From positions 186,001 to 250,000 of the forward strand of contig NZ_JACSPR010000003.1 of the NCBI RefSeq assembly GCF_014837045.1: DNA of 64,000 nucleotides. Reading direction: 5' to 3'. This stretch comes from Corynebacterium gallinarum. GTDB taxonomy: Bacteria > Actinomycetota > Actinomycetes > Mycobacteriales > Mycobacteriaceae. Position 1 is the first letter of the stretch, and each line of letters opens with the position of its first letter. The notes below the pieces were generated by a model. The model saw only the letters and a list, made by a program, of their open reading frames with translations. It made no database searches and was not told the DNA's origin. Shown here piece by piece: positions 44,986 through 52,398 of this stretch. The position numbers and the translations under genes are program-made.

Positions 44986-45008
44986 TTGATGCAGGTCAAG
45001 GAACTCCC
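44986..45008 (+). promoter_or_regulatory. FNR/CRP-like element upstream of the ATPase gene (copy 2)
   Basis: TTGATGCAGGTCAAGG (44986-45001) followed by AACTCCC matches copy 1 at all but two positions. The repeat lies at a similar distance before the HMA and ATPase genes and must be a shared control site. Confidence 0.6.
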
Positions 45009-45071
45009 TCCATAAGCGCCATAGATTGATAAATAACACCACTTGAGAAGTTGAGAAGAAAGGGAAAAACA

Positions 45072-46937
45072 ATGAAAACCTGGAAAACCTGGGGCGTTGT
45101 TGCAGTCTCCGGATTATTGATTGTCCTGTCATGGATCACCGGCTGGGACTGGCTTATGATCGCCGCTGCCGCGGTCGCGGGATGGCCCATCGCCGTCAGT
45201 GCGGTGCAGGCCCTGAGGATCCGGATGATCTCCATTGACCTGCTGGTGATCGTCGCGGCGGTCGGTGCGCTGTTCATCAACAACTACTGGGAGTCGGCGG
45301 CCGTGACCTTCCTCTTCGCGCTGGGTAAGGCGCTGGAGCGGGCCACGATGAACCGCACCCGCAAGGCACTGTCGGACCTGGTGGATTCCGCACCGGAGAC
45401 CGCCACCAAACTCAATGAGGACGGCACCACTGAGGTGGTTGAGCTGTGGGAGCTGGTCCCAGGCGATACCGTCCTGGTGAAAAACGGTGAACAGATCCCC
45501 GTCGACGGTCGCGTGATCTCCGGTCACGGTGGCGTGGATGAGGCCACCATCACCGGTGAATCCGTGCCCGCGGAGAAGGCCGAGGGGTCCGAGGTCTTCG
45601 CCGGCACCTGGCTGCGCGCCGGACTGCTGCGCGTGGAGGCCATCGGCATCGGTGCTGATTCCACCCTGGCCAAGATCATCCACCGCGTCGAGGACGCCCA
45701 GGATGACAAGGCGAAAACCCAGACCTTCCTGGAGAGGTTCTCCAAGTGGTACACCCCCGGTGTCATGGTCGCGGCCCTGGCCGTCGGCCTGATCACCCGC
45801 AACACCGAGCTGGCCCTGACCCTGCTGGTCATCGCGTGCCCCGGTGCGCTGGTCATCTCCATCCCGGTCTCGATCGTCGCGGGTATCGGCCGCGCCGCGA
45901 AGGATGGTGTGCTCATCAAGGGTGGCGAGTACCTTGAGAACGCCGCCCGTGTGGATGCCGTGGTCGTGGACAAGACCGGCACGCTCACCAATGGTCGCCC
46001 CGAGCTGACCGACGTCGAGGTGCTGGACCCCGCCTACACCGCCAATGAGATCCTGCTGCTGGCGGCGCGCGCCGAGACCGCCTCCGAACACCCGCTGGCC
46101 GAGGCGATCATCCGCGGTGCGGAGAACCGCGGCCTGGTGGTCGAGATGGTGGAGAAGGCTGAACCCGTCACCGGGCGCGGTATCCGGGCGCTTGTCGACG
46201 GCCGCACCGTCACCGTCGGGTCCGCCGAGCTGCTGGACCACACCCCGGACGCCACCCGCATCCTGGAACTGAACAACCTGGGTCGAACCGCCATGTACGT
46301 CGGTATCGACGGTCGCGCAGCCGGCATCGTCGCCGTCGCGGACACCATCCGCGCCGATGCACCGGCCGCCATCAAGGCCCTGCACGACAAGGGTGTGAAG
46401 GTCATCATGGCCACCGGTGATGCCCGCCTGGTCGCCGAGAACGTCGCCGCCCAGCTGGGTGTCGACGAGGTCCGCGCCGAGCTCATGCCGGAGGACAAGC
46501 TGGTCATCGTCAAGGAACTGCAGGCACAGGGACACACCGTGGCCATGGTCGGCGACGGCGTCAACGACACCCCCGCCCTGGCCCAGGCCGACATCGGTGT
46601 CGCCATGGGAGCCGCCGGCTCCCCGGCCGCCATCGAAACCGCCGACATCGCCCTCATGGCAGACAGGCTGCCCCGCCTGCCCTACGCCCTGGGACTGGCC
46701 AAGCGCACCGTCAACACCATGCGCATCAACATCGGCATCGCCCTGCTGACCGTCGCCATCCTCCTGGCCGGTGTCCTGTTCGGCGGAGTGACCATGTCGA
46801 TCGGCATGCTCGTCCACGAGGCCTCCGTCCTGCTGGTCATCGCCATCGCGATGCTTCTGCTGCGACCCACCCTCACCGACACCGTCCCAGTCGCTACCGC
46901 GACCTCAGCACCCACCCGGGAACTGATCCGTCCATAA
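45072..46937 (+). CDS. P1B-type heavy-metal translocating ATPase
   Basis: This protein has 621 residues from MKTWKTWGVV, after a GAAAGGG site; the frame start at 45051 precedes that site. It begins directly with membrane helices and has no N-terminal metal-binding domain. The intramembrane ion motif is CPG (LLVIACPGALVISI) instead of the common CPC. Core motifs are complete: TGES (ATITGESVPAEK), phosphorylation site DKTGTLTNG, SEHPLAEAI (the HP of heavy-metal pumps), and GDGVNDTPALAQADIG. The last helix LVHEASVLLVIAIAMLLLR lacks the usual asparagine of copper pumps. The cargo could be zinc, cadmium, cobalt or other metal. It is paired with the HMA protein upstream through a shared promoter element. 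Confidence 0.93.
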   Translation: MKTWKTWGVVAVSGLLIVLSWITGWDWLMIAAAAVAGWPIAVSAVQALRIRMISIDLLVIVAAVGALFINNYWESAAVTFLFALGKALERATMNRTRKALSDLVDSAPETATKLNEDGTTEVVELWELVPGDTVLVKNGEQIPVDGRVISGHGGVDEATITGESVPAEKAEGSEVFAGTWLRAGLLRVEAIGIGADSTLAKIIHRVEDAQDDKAKTQTFLERFSKWYTPGVMVAALAVGLITRNTELALTLLVIACPGALVISIPVSIVAGIGRAAKDGVLIKGGEYLENAARVDAVVVDKTGTLTNGRPELTDVEVLDPAYTANEILLLAARAETASEHPLAEAIIRGAENRGLVVEMVEKAEPVTGRGIRALVDGRTVTVGSAELLDHTPDATRILELNNLGRTAMYVGIDGRAAGIVAVADTIRADAPAAIKALHDKGVKVIMATGDARLVAENVAAQLGVDEVRAELMPEDKLVIVKELQAQGHTVAMVGDGVNDTPALAQADIGVAMGAAGSPAAIETADIALMADRLPRLPYALGLAKRTVNTMRINIGIALLTVAILLAGVLFGGVTMSIGMLVHEASVLLVIAIAMLLLRPTLTDTVPVATATSAPTRELIRP

Positions 46938-46952
46938 GCGAAAAAAACCGCA

Positions 46953-46992
46953 CGCCCCGGCACCCACCTCTCCATAGGCGGGGGCCGGGGCG
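46953..46992 (+). terminator. Terminator between ATPase and corA genes
   Basis: CGCCCCGGC (46953-46961) pairs with GCCGGGGCG (46984-46992), extended inside by CCC/GGG and CC/GG. The loop contains CTCCATAGGCG, a copy of the dispersed word, and a GTCGACAAGC word follows at 46992-47001. It can act on both convergent genes. Confidence 0.7.
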
Positions 46993-47010
46993 TCGACAAG
47001 CGCGGACAAG

Positions 47011-48138
47011 CTACATCCACTTGCTATGCTTGAACACCCAGTAGAGGAACACCGCGAGCGCCACCATCCCAGCGAGCGCCACCGGGTACCCGAACGCCCA
47101 GTGCAGCTCCGGCATGTTATCGAAATTCATGCCGTATATGGAGCCGATGAGGGTCGGGGCGAACAGGATCGCGGCCCAGCCGGAGATCTTCTTCATGTCC
47201 TCGTTCTGGCGCTCGGCGACCAGCGTGGCATTGACGCTGAGGATCTGGGACAGCGACTCGCGGTACTCCGCCACCCGACTGTTGTCGCGGGTGAGGTGGT
47301 CGGCCACATCCTCCAGGTAGGCGCGCAACTCCTCCGGTACACCATGCCGGATGAAATCCTTCTGCAGACGCTGGACCACCTCACCCACCGACGAGGTGGT
47401 GTGCTGCATGTCGATGATCTCCTGACTCAGCCGGTAGATACGCTGCGCGACGGCGACATCACCGCTGAACACCTGTCGCTCGATCTGCTCCTGGTCGATG
47501 GAGATGCCGCGCAGCACCGGTGCGTAGCCGTCGACGATGAGGTCAATCATGCGGTACGCCACCGCACGGGGACCGAGTTTGAGGAGGTCGCCGTCGGCAA
47601 GCAGGGTGGCGACCCGCCGATCGAAACGACGATCCCCGGAATCATCGAAATGGGTGGCCGGGGACCCGTCGATCCACTGGTTGTCCTGACACAGGATCAC
47701 AATGGCGTTGGGGCGCATCACGATGTGGAACTCCGCGAACTCGACCTCCTCCGCCTCATCGAGGTAACGCGCCGACCGCACCGCCATGAACACCACATCC
47801 CCATAACGGTCCAGCTTGGGACGCTGCTGCCCCAGGATCATGTCCTCCACGATCACCGGGTGCAGATCCCACGCCTCGGCCAGCTCCTGGATCTGGGTGC
47901 GCTCGGGCGCGGGGTAGACCGACATGACCATGCGGTTGGAGGCGGCGTCGGCGAAGACGAGACCATCCGCCACGGTGGCACCGATGGGGGGTTTCTCGGC
48001 CACCCCGTCGGTCACCCACCGGGTCAGGGGGGCGGTCTCGGATGCGCGGGCATCCGGTGCGGTGGTCACCGGTGCGTATCGACGGCGGAGGATATCCCTA
48101 CGCCGCGACGACCCGTTCACATCAGTCTTCTTCTGCAT
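47011..48138 (-). CDS. corA: CorA-family divalent metal transporter
   Basis: This protein has 375 residues from MQKKTDVNGS, preceded by an AGGGTGGA site; longer starts are less likely. A cytosolic alpha/beta domain (residues about 50-240) leads into long helices (IDQEQIERQVFSGDVAVAQR, SLSQILSVNATLVAERQNED). Two membrane helices end the protein, and the pore signature YGMNF is present in TLIGSIYGMNFDNMPE; the MPEL that follows matches the family loop. CorA is a pentameric magnesium (or cobalt) channel. The C-terminus is strongly basic (FKHSKWM). It is convergent with the metal ATPase gene. Confidence 0.95.
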   Translation of the reverse strand: MQKKTDVNGSSRRRDILRRRYAPVTTAPDARASETAPLTRWVTDGVAEKPPIGATVADGLVFADAASNRMVMSVYPAPERTQIQELAEAWDLHPVIVEDMILGQQRPKLDRYGDVVFMAVRSARYLDEAEEVEFAEFHIVMRPNAIVILCQDNQWIDGSPATHFDDSGDRRFDRRVATLLADGDLLKLGPRAVAYRMIDLIVDGYAPVLRGISIDQEQIERQVFSGDVAVAQRIYRLSQEIIDMQHTTSSVGEVVQRLQKDFIRHGVPEELRAYLEDVADHLTRDNSRVAEYRESLSQILSVNATLVAERQNEDMKKISGWAAILFAPTLIGSIYGMNFDNMPELHWAFGYPVALAGMVALAVFLYWVFKHSKWM

Positions 48139-48196
48139 TCCACCCTCACTCCACACGACACCCACCACACCAGTATCGCTTATGGAGGGAAAGGTG

Positions 48197-49660
48197 TTAG
48201 ATCGGGTACGCGTCGGTACCGGTGGTCACACTCACCCAGTGGTCGGTGGTGAACTCGTCGATGGCCCACTCGCCGTTGAAACGTCCCAGTCCGGAGTTCT
48301 TCTCGCCACCGAACATGACGTGGGCCTCATCGTTGACGGTGATGTCATTGATGTGGGTCATTCCGGCCTCCACGCGGCGGGCGAAGTTGATGCCGCGCTG
48401 CAGATCCTCGGTGAACACCGCCGACGACAGACCGAACTCGGTGTCATTCGCCAGCTCCAGGGCGTGCTCCTCATTGTCCGCCTTGACCACACCCACGACC
48501 GGTCCGAAGATCTCCTCGCGGAACAGCTCCATATCCGGGGTGACATCCGCGAACACATGCGGTGCGATGACACGACCCTCGATCGGACCGGCCACCACCT
48601 CGCGCGCACCCTGCTCACGCGCCAGATCGATCTTGCCGGACACGGACTCCACCTGGGAATCATTGACGATCGGGCCGACCATGACCGAGTCATCCAACTG
48701 GTCTCCATAAGCGACATTGCCGGCACGCGCGGCGAAAGCCTCGAGGAACTGGTCATAGACCGGCGCCTCGACGATGATGCGGTTGACCGCCATGCAGATC
48801 TGACCCTGGTGCAGGAAACTGCCCATAGAGGCGGCGGCGACAGCCTTGTTGATATCCGCATCGGAGAGCACCACCATAGGCGCGTTGCCACCGAGCTCGA
48901 GTGCGACCTTCTTGATGTACCTGCCACCCGTGGCGGTGGCACCGACCTGCTTGCCCACCGGGGTGGAACCCGTGAACGAGATCAGGCGTGGGATGCGGTG
49001 CTCGACGAAGTAGTCACCGATCTCCGAACCGGCACCCACCACCACGTTGAACAGGCCCGTCGGCAGGCCCGCGGCCTCGAAGATGTGCGCGAGCAGGGTG
49101 CCACCCACGATCGGGGTGTCGGATGCCGGCTTGAGCACCACGCCGTTACCGCAGGCCAGGGCCGGGGCCACCGAGCGCATCGACAGCGCGAACGGGAAGT
49201 TCCACGGACTGATCACACCCACCACACCGAGCGCCTCGCGGAAGACATAGTTGGACTTGCCGGGGGTGTTCGACGGCAGGATCTGACCCGTGATGCGCGC
49301 CGGGAAGGTCGCAGCCTCCCGCAGCGAGGCTATCGCCAGACCGGCCTCGATATTCGCCTTCAGGGCGGTGGACCCCGACTCGCGGCGGATCAGCTCCACA
49401 ATCGCATCGCGGTTGTCCTCGATGAACTGCGCTGCCTTGTTGAGGATGCGCGCCTTCTTCACCGGTGGCACCGCCGCCCACTCCTTCTGAACTTCAGCGG
49501 CAGTGGTGTACGCCTTATCCACATCCTCCTGCGAGGCATTCCTGATCGTGGCGACCTCCTCACCGTTGAACGGATTCAGGGTGGTGGTCGACCGCTCCGA
49601 GGTCCCATCGACCCAGCCGTTGATGAAGATCTGGTTGCTCACAAAATTCTCAGTGCTCAT
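48197..49660 (-). CDS. Aldehyde dehydrogenase (benzaldehyde/vanillin dehydrogenase-like)
   Basis: This protein has 487 residues from MSTENFVSNQ. The frame runs upstream to 50011 through intergenic DNA and the start of another gene, so the internal ATG near 49660 is taken. It has the NAD-binding GVISPWNFPFALSMRSVAPA, the catalytic glutamate in LELGGNAPMVVL and the active cysteine in HQGQICMAVNR. The C-terminal KNSGLGRFNGEWAIDEFTT resembles the aromatic-aldehyde branch, such as corynebacterial vanillin dehydrogenase. It oxidises an aldehyde to the acid with NAD(P)+. It is not clustered with other aromatic-degradation genes here, so the substrate is uncertain. Confidence 0.9.
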   Translation of the reverse strand: MSTENFVSNQIFINGWVDGTSERSTTTLNPFNGEEVATIRNASQEDVDKAYTTAAEVQKEWAAVPPVKKARILNKAAQFIEDNRDAIVELIRRESGSTALKANIEAGLAIASLREAATFPARITGQILPSNTPGKSNYVFREALGVVGVISPWNFPFALSMRSVAPALACGNGVVLKPASDTPIVGGTLLAHIFEAAGLPTGLFNVVVGAGSEIGDYFVEHRIPRLISFTGSTPVGKQVGATATGGRYIKKVALELGGNAPMVVLSDADINKAVAAASMGSFLHQGQICMAVNRIIVEAPVYDQFLEAFAARAGNVAYGDQLDDSVMVGPIVNDSQVESVSGKIDLAREQGAREVVAGPIEGRVIAPHVFADVTPDMELFREEIFGPVVGVVKADNEEHALELANDTEFGLSSAVFTEDLQRGINFARRVEAGMTHINDITVNDEAHVMFGGEKNSGLGRFNGEWAIDEFTTDHWVSVTTGTDAYPI

Positions 49661-49898
49661 TGCCTCTGTCAATCCTCCCTCGCCCATAGGCGCACGTGTT
49701 GTCTCTATGGCTTCCCCACAGGGTAACGACTTTCCCACCCCACCGTGTCCCGGGTTACACCTAGGGGGGTTAGTTAGGGGGATCACTCCCGGCAGCTCCC
49801 GGCAGCTCCCGGCGACCCCCGGCGCGGAGGTGGGGGACGAGGGGGAGGGGGTCGGGCGTCGATAAGCTGGGTGCAGCTTCCATAAGAGAGGAACCCCC

Positions 49899-51197
49899 AT
49901 GCCCCACCGTCTGCCCATGACCCAGATCCCGCTCAACCGGCTCGCGGTGGTCGCCACGATCATCGGCGTGCTCACCGGCCTGTTCGTCGCGGCGCTGAAC
50001 TGGGCGGCCATCGGGATGGAACGCCTTGTCTATGGAGCCGACCACCTCAACAACGCCAACCCGACCGCGGATGTCACCCCGGCGCGCCTCGCGGTGACGC
50101 TCGTGGTGCTCGGGTTCGTCATGTCGTGGGCGTGGTTCATCGTGCACCGCTGGGGCCGCCAACCGGTGTCCGTGGTCGGTGCCCTGCGCGGTGACAAGAT
50201 GCCGCTGCCCGAAACCGCCGCATCCGCCTTCCTACAGGTCATCACCGTCGCCGCCGGTGCGCCCGTCGGTGCCGAGAACGCCCCACGACTGGCCGGCAGT
50301 CTCGTCGGCGAACGCATCTCCCACTGGCTGCGCCTCGACCTGGACGCCACCCGCATCCTCGTCGCCTCCGCCGCCGGCGCAGCCCTCGGCGCCAGCTTCC
50401 ACCTCCCCCTGGCCGGCGTGCTGTTCGCCCTCGAGGTCCTGCTTGTCGAAACCTCCACCCGCACCGTCGTCATCTCCGTGGTCACCACCACCGCCGCCGT
50501 CGCCACCACCGGCCTCTTCGTCCCCATACCGTCCGTCTTCACCACCGTCCCCCTCAACGAAGACCCCTACATGCTGCTCCTCGCCGTCATCGTCGGCGCC
50601 ATCGCAGGCCTCGGCGGCCACTTCTTCAGCCGCGCCGCCACCCACGCCGCCGCCCGCGCCCCCCGCGGACCCGCCATCCTCTGGCAGATGCCCCTCGGCT
50701 TCGCCATCATCGCCGCCATCGTCTACGCGTACCCCACCGCCCTGGCCAACCCGCGGTCCATCTCCGACCACCTGCTTAACGACGACCTCCTCATCCCCAC
50801 CCTCCTGGGCCTCCTCGCCCTCCTTGCCCTCCGCGTCCTCCTCTTCCTCATCGCCTTCCGCGTCGGCACCATCGGCGGAAACCTCATGCCCTCCTTCGCC
50901 CTCGGCACCATCATCGGAGCCCTCGTCGGCACCCTCCTCCACCCCCTCATCAACCTCCCCATCCCCGCCGCCGCCCTCCTCGGCGCCGCAGCCTTCCTCT
51001 CCACCGCCATGGCCGCCCCACTCTTCGGCCTCATCGCCGCCGTCGAATTCACCGACATGGAACCCCAGGGCTACCTCCCCATCTTCCTCACCGTCGCCTC
51101 CGCCATCCTCGCCGTACGACTCTTCACCGTCCTCACCGACCAAACAGTCCGCGCCATGCCCATCACCTACGCCAACTGGACCGGCGAACTGAAATAG
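49899..51197 (+). CDS. ClC-family chloride channel/antiporter
   Basis: This protein has 432 residues and starts after GAGAGGA. It has ten or more membrane segments. Two ClC filter motifs are recognisable: GAPVGAENAPRLAGSLVGE (the G-x-E-x-P motif, here GAENAP) and TIGGNLMPSFALGTIIGAL (the GG-x-x-x-P motif). The gating glutamate position in GAENAP is kept. The C-terminal CBS domains of larger ClC proteins are absent, as in several bacterial ones. It moves chloride or related anions across the membrane. The second half of the gene is extremely C-rich on the coding strand. It ends in a hairpin made of two dispersed-word copies. Confidence 0.9.
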   Translation: MPHRLPMTQIPLNRLAVVATIIGVLTGLFVAALNWAAIGMERLVYGADHLNNANPTADVTPARLAVTLVVLGFVMSWAWFIVHRWGRQPVSVVGALRGDKMPLPETAASAFLQVITVAAGAPVGAENAPRLAGSLVGERISHWLRLDLDATRILVASAAGAALGASFHLPLAGVLFALEVLLVETSTRTVVISVVTTTAAVATTGLFVPIPSVFTTVPLNEDPYMLLLAVIVGAIAGLGGHFFSRAATHAAARAPRGPAILWQMPLGFAIIAAIVYAYPTALANPRSISDHLLNDDLLIPTLLGLLALLALRVLLFLIAFRVGTIGGNLMPSFALGTIIGALVGTLLHPLINLPIPAAALLGAAAFLSTAMAAPLFGLIAAVEFTDMEPQGYLPIFLTVASAILAVRLFTVLTDQTVRAMPITYANWTGELK

Positions 51198-51226
51198 CTC
51201 CATAAGCGAAATTCGCCTATGGAGCT
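51196..51226. repeat. Inverted pair of the CTCCATARGCG word, terminator-like hairpin
   Basis: Arms AGCTCCATAAGCGAA (51196-51210) and TTCGCCTATGGAGCT (51212-51226) pair at 14 of 15 positions. It overlaps the ClC stop codon and sits between convergent genes, followed by TTTTC, so it could terminate both. Confidence 0.75.
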
Positions 51227-51247
51227 GATTGGTTTTCTAGGTAGGGG

Positions 51248-51955
51248 CTATCCGACCAACGCTGGTTCCCCGGGTTGTCCCTGCTGCTGTGTCTGCTTCT
51301 GCACCCGCATCCACACCACAAACCCCCAGGATACAAACACCCCATAGACAAGATAGAGGAACGCAGACGGGTAATAACCCGCCACCAACAACAGCGGCAC
51401 ACCGACAATATCCACACCGATCCAGATCAACCAGAACTCCCTCCAACCCCGCGCCATCCCATAGGTGGCCAACACCGAACCGACGAAGATCCACGCATCA
51501 GCCCACGGCCCCCACGACCCCAGGGACTGGAAGATCCACGCACACACCACCGTGCCCACCACAGCCGCAACCACCAGACCCGCACGCTCCCGATTCGACG
51601 CCCACCGCGGCAGCACCGCCTCACCGGCGCCATTCCCGCCAGCCTGACCGTGCCCACCATGCTGACGTCCCACCGACCACCGGTACCACCCATAACAACT
51701 AACAATGATGAACATCACCTGCCGCCCCGCCTGCCCATAGAGATCCAGGTTCTGCGGCGTATTGAACAACCCACCCATAAACACGGTGAACAACAGCACA
51801 TTCCCCACGATGCCCACCGGCCACGCCCACACCAGACGTTTCATGCCACCCCACGCACACGCGAGGCCAAAAAGATTACCGACGATCTCACGCCACAGGA
51901 TCGGGACACCACCGATCCACAGGGTGGCGTCGAGAAGCTCAGTTACAGGATTCAT
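51248..51955 (-). CDS. ribM: PnuC-family vitamin transporter, probably riboflavin importer RibM
   Basis: This protein has 235 residues from the ATG at 51955, spaced about eight bases from AAGGGG; another ATG six bases upstream is too close to that site. About seven membrane segments are visible, with family stretches LWREIVGNLFGLACAWGGM, WPVGIVGNVLLFTVFMGGLF and FILVSCYGWYRW-like IIVSCYGWYRWSVG. PnuC proteins import nicotinamide riboside, but the RibM branch in Corynebacterium and Streptomyces imports riboflavin. The FMN riboswitch directly upstream settles the choice in favour of RibM. The C-terminal tail is Gln/Gly-rich and cytosolic. Confidence 0.88.
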   Translation of the reverse strand: MNPVTELLDATLWIGGVPILWREIVGNLFGLACAWGGMKRLVWAWPVGIVGNVLLFTVFMGGLFNTPQNLDLYGQAGRQVMFIIVSCYGWYRWSVGRQHGGHGQAGGNGAGEAVLPRWASNRERAGLVVAAVVGTVVCAWIFQSLGSWGPWADAWIFVGSVLATYGMARGWREFWLIWIGVDIVGVPLLLVAGYYPSAFLYLVYGVFVSWGFVVWMRVQKQTQQQGQPGEPALVG

Positions 51956-52056
51956 GATCATTCCCCTTCACAGGACAGAAAACATGCAATCCTCGGGGCC
52001 TTCAATCCGGGTACGCCAACAACCGCGCCCATAAGGCACACGGGGTCACCGACACC

Positions 52057-52217
52057 ACGGTTCTCTTCCATCCGGACTATGACCGTCGGCTCCGGAATCA
52101 CACCGGATCTGCTGACCCACCCTCCATAAGCGGAATACGGTGGCGCTCGCGGGCTTGGGCATCCCCATCTGGAGGACACTCTCACCGCCGGTGGGGAATT
52201 ACACCCCGCCCTGAGAA
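52057..52217 (-). promoter_or_regulatory. FMN riboswitch (RFN element) controlling ribM
   Basis: On the minus strand the conserved RFN blocks appear in order: GGGCGGGGTGTAATTCCCC, ACCGGCGGTGAGAG, GCCCGCGAGCG, then GATCCGGTGTGATTCCGGAG and GACGGTCATAGTCCGGATG, closing with GAAGAGAAC. It folds around FMN and lowers expression of the transporter when flavin is plentiful. The variable stem near 52122-52133 contains a CTCCATAAGCGG copy of the dispersed word. The expression platform (51956-52056) has no obvious T-rich terminator, so control may be at translation. Confidence 0.93.
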
Positions 52218-52398
52218 CACACCCAGCATAACCCGCCCTGGTGACCTCCCACCCCAAATTGAGTCACCATAACCCGTGAGCATCCGCCACCCTCGGATGA
52301 TGAACTCGCGATGACCACCTGATGAAAGTTCCCTGACCCCACGGCCCCCTTTCCCTTATGGAACTACCGTGGCCCATAAGCCACTGAAGGAGGACTTT

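Noticed and set aside
45129..46817. Long minus-strand frame opposite the metal ATPase (562 codons)
   Set aside because: Its Gly/Asp/His-rich composition is typical of an antisense frame in high-GC DNA; the plus strand has all P-type ATPase motifs.
43096..48138. Magnesium riboswitch before mgtE or corA
   Set aside because: The leaders are short and no M-box or ykkC-like conserved blocks were seen.
49661..50011. N-terminal extension of the aldehyde dehydrogenase
   Set aside because: It would run through intergenic DNA and the start of the ClC gene; the ATG near 49660 gives the normal length.
50232..51203. Long open frame on the minus strand opposite the ClC gene (323 codons, Gly/Glu/Asp-rich)
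   Set aside because: It is the mirror of a C-rich coding strand: the composition is low-complexity with no domain, and the plus-strand frame is a clear ClC protein.
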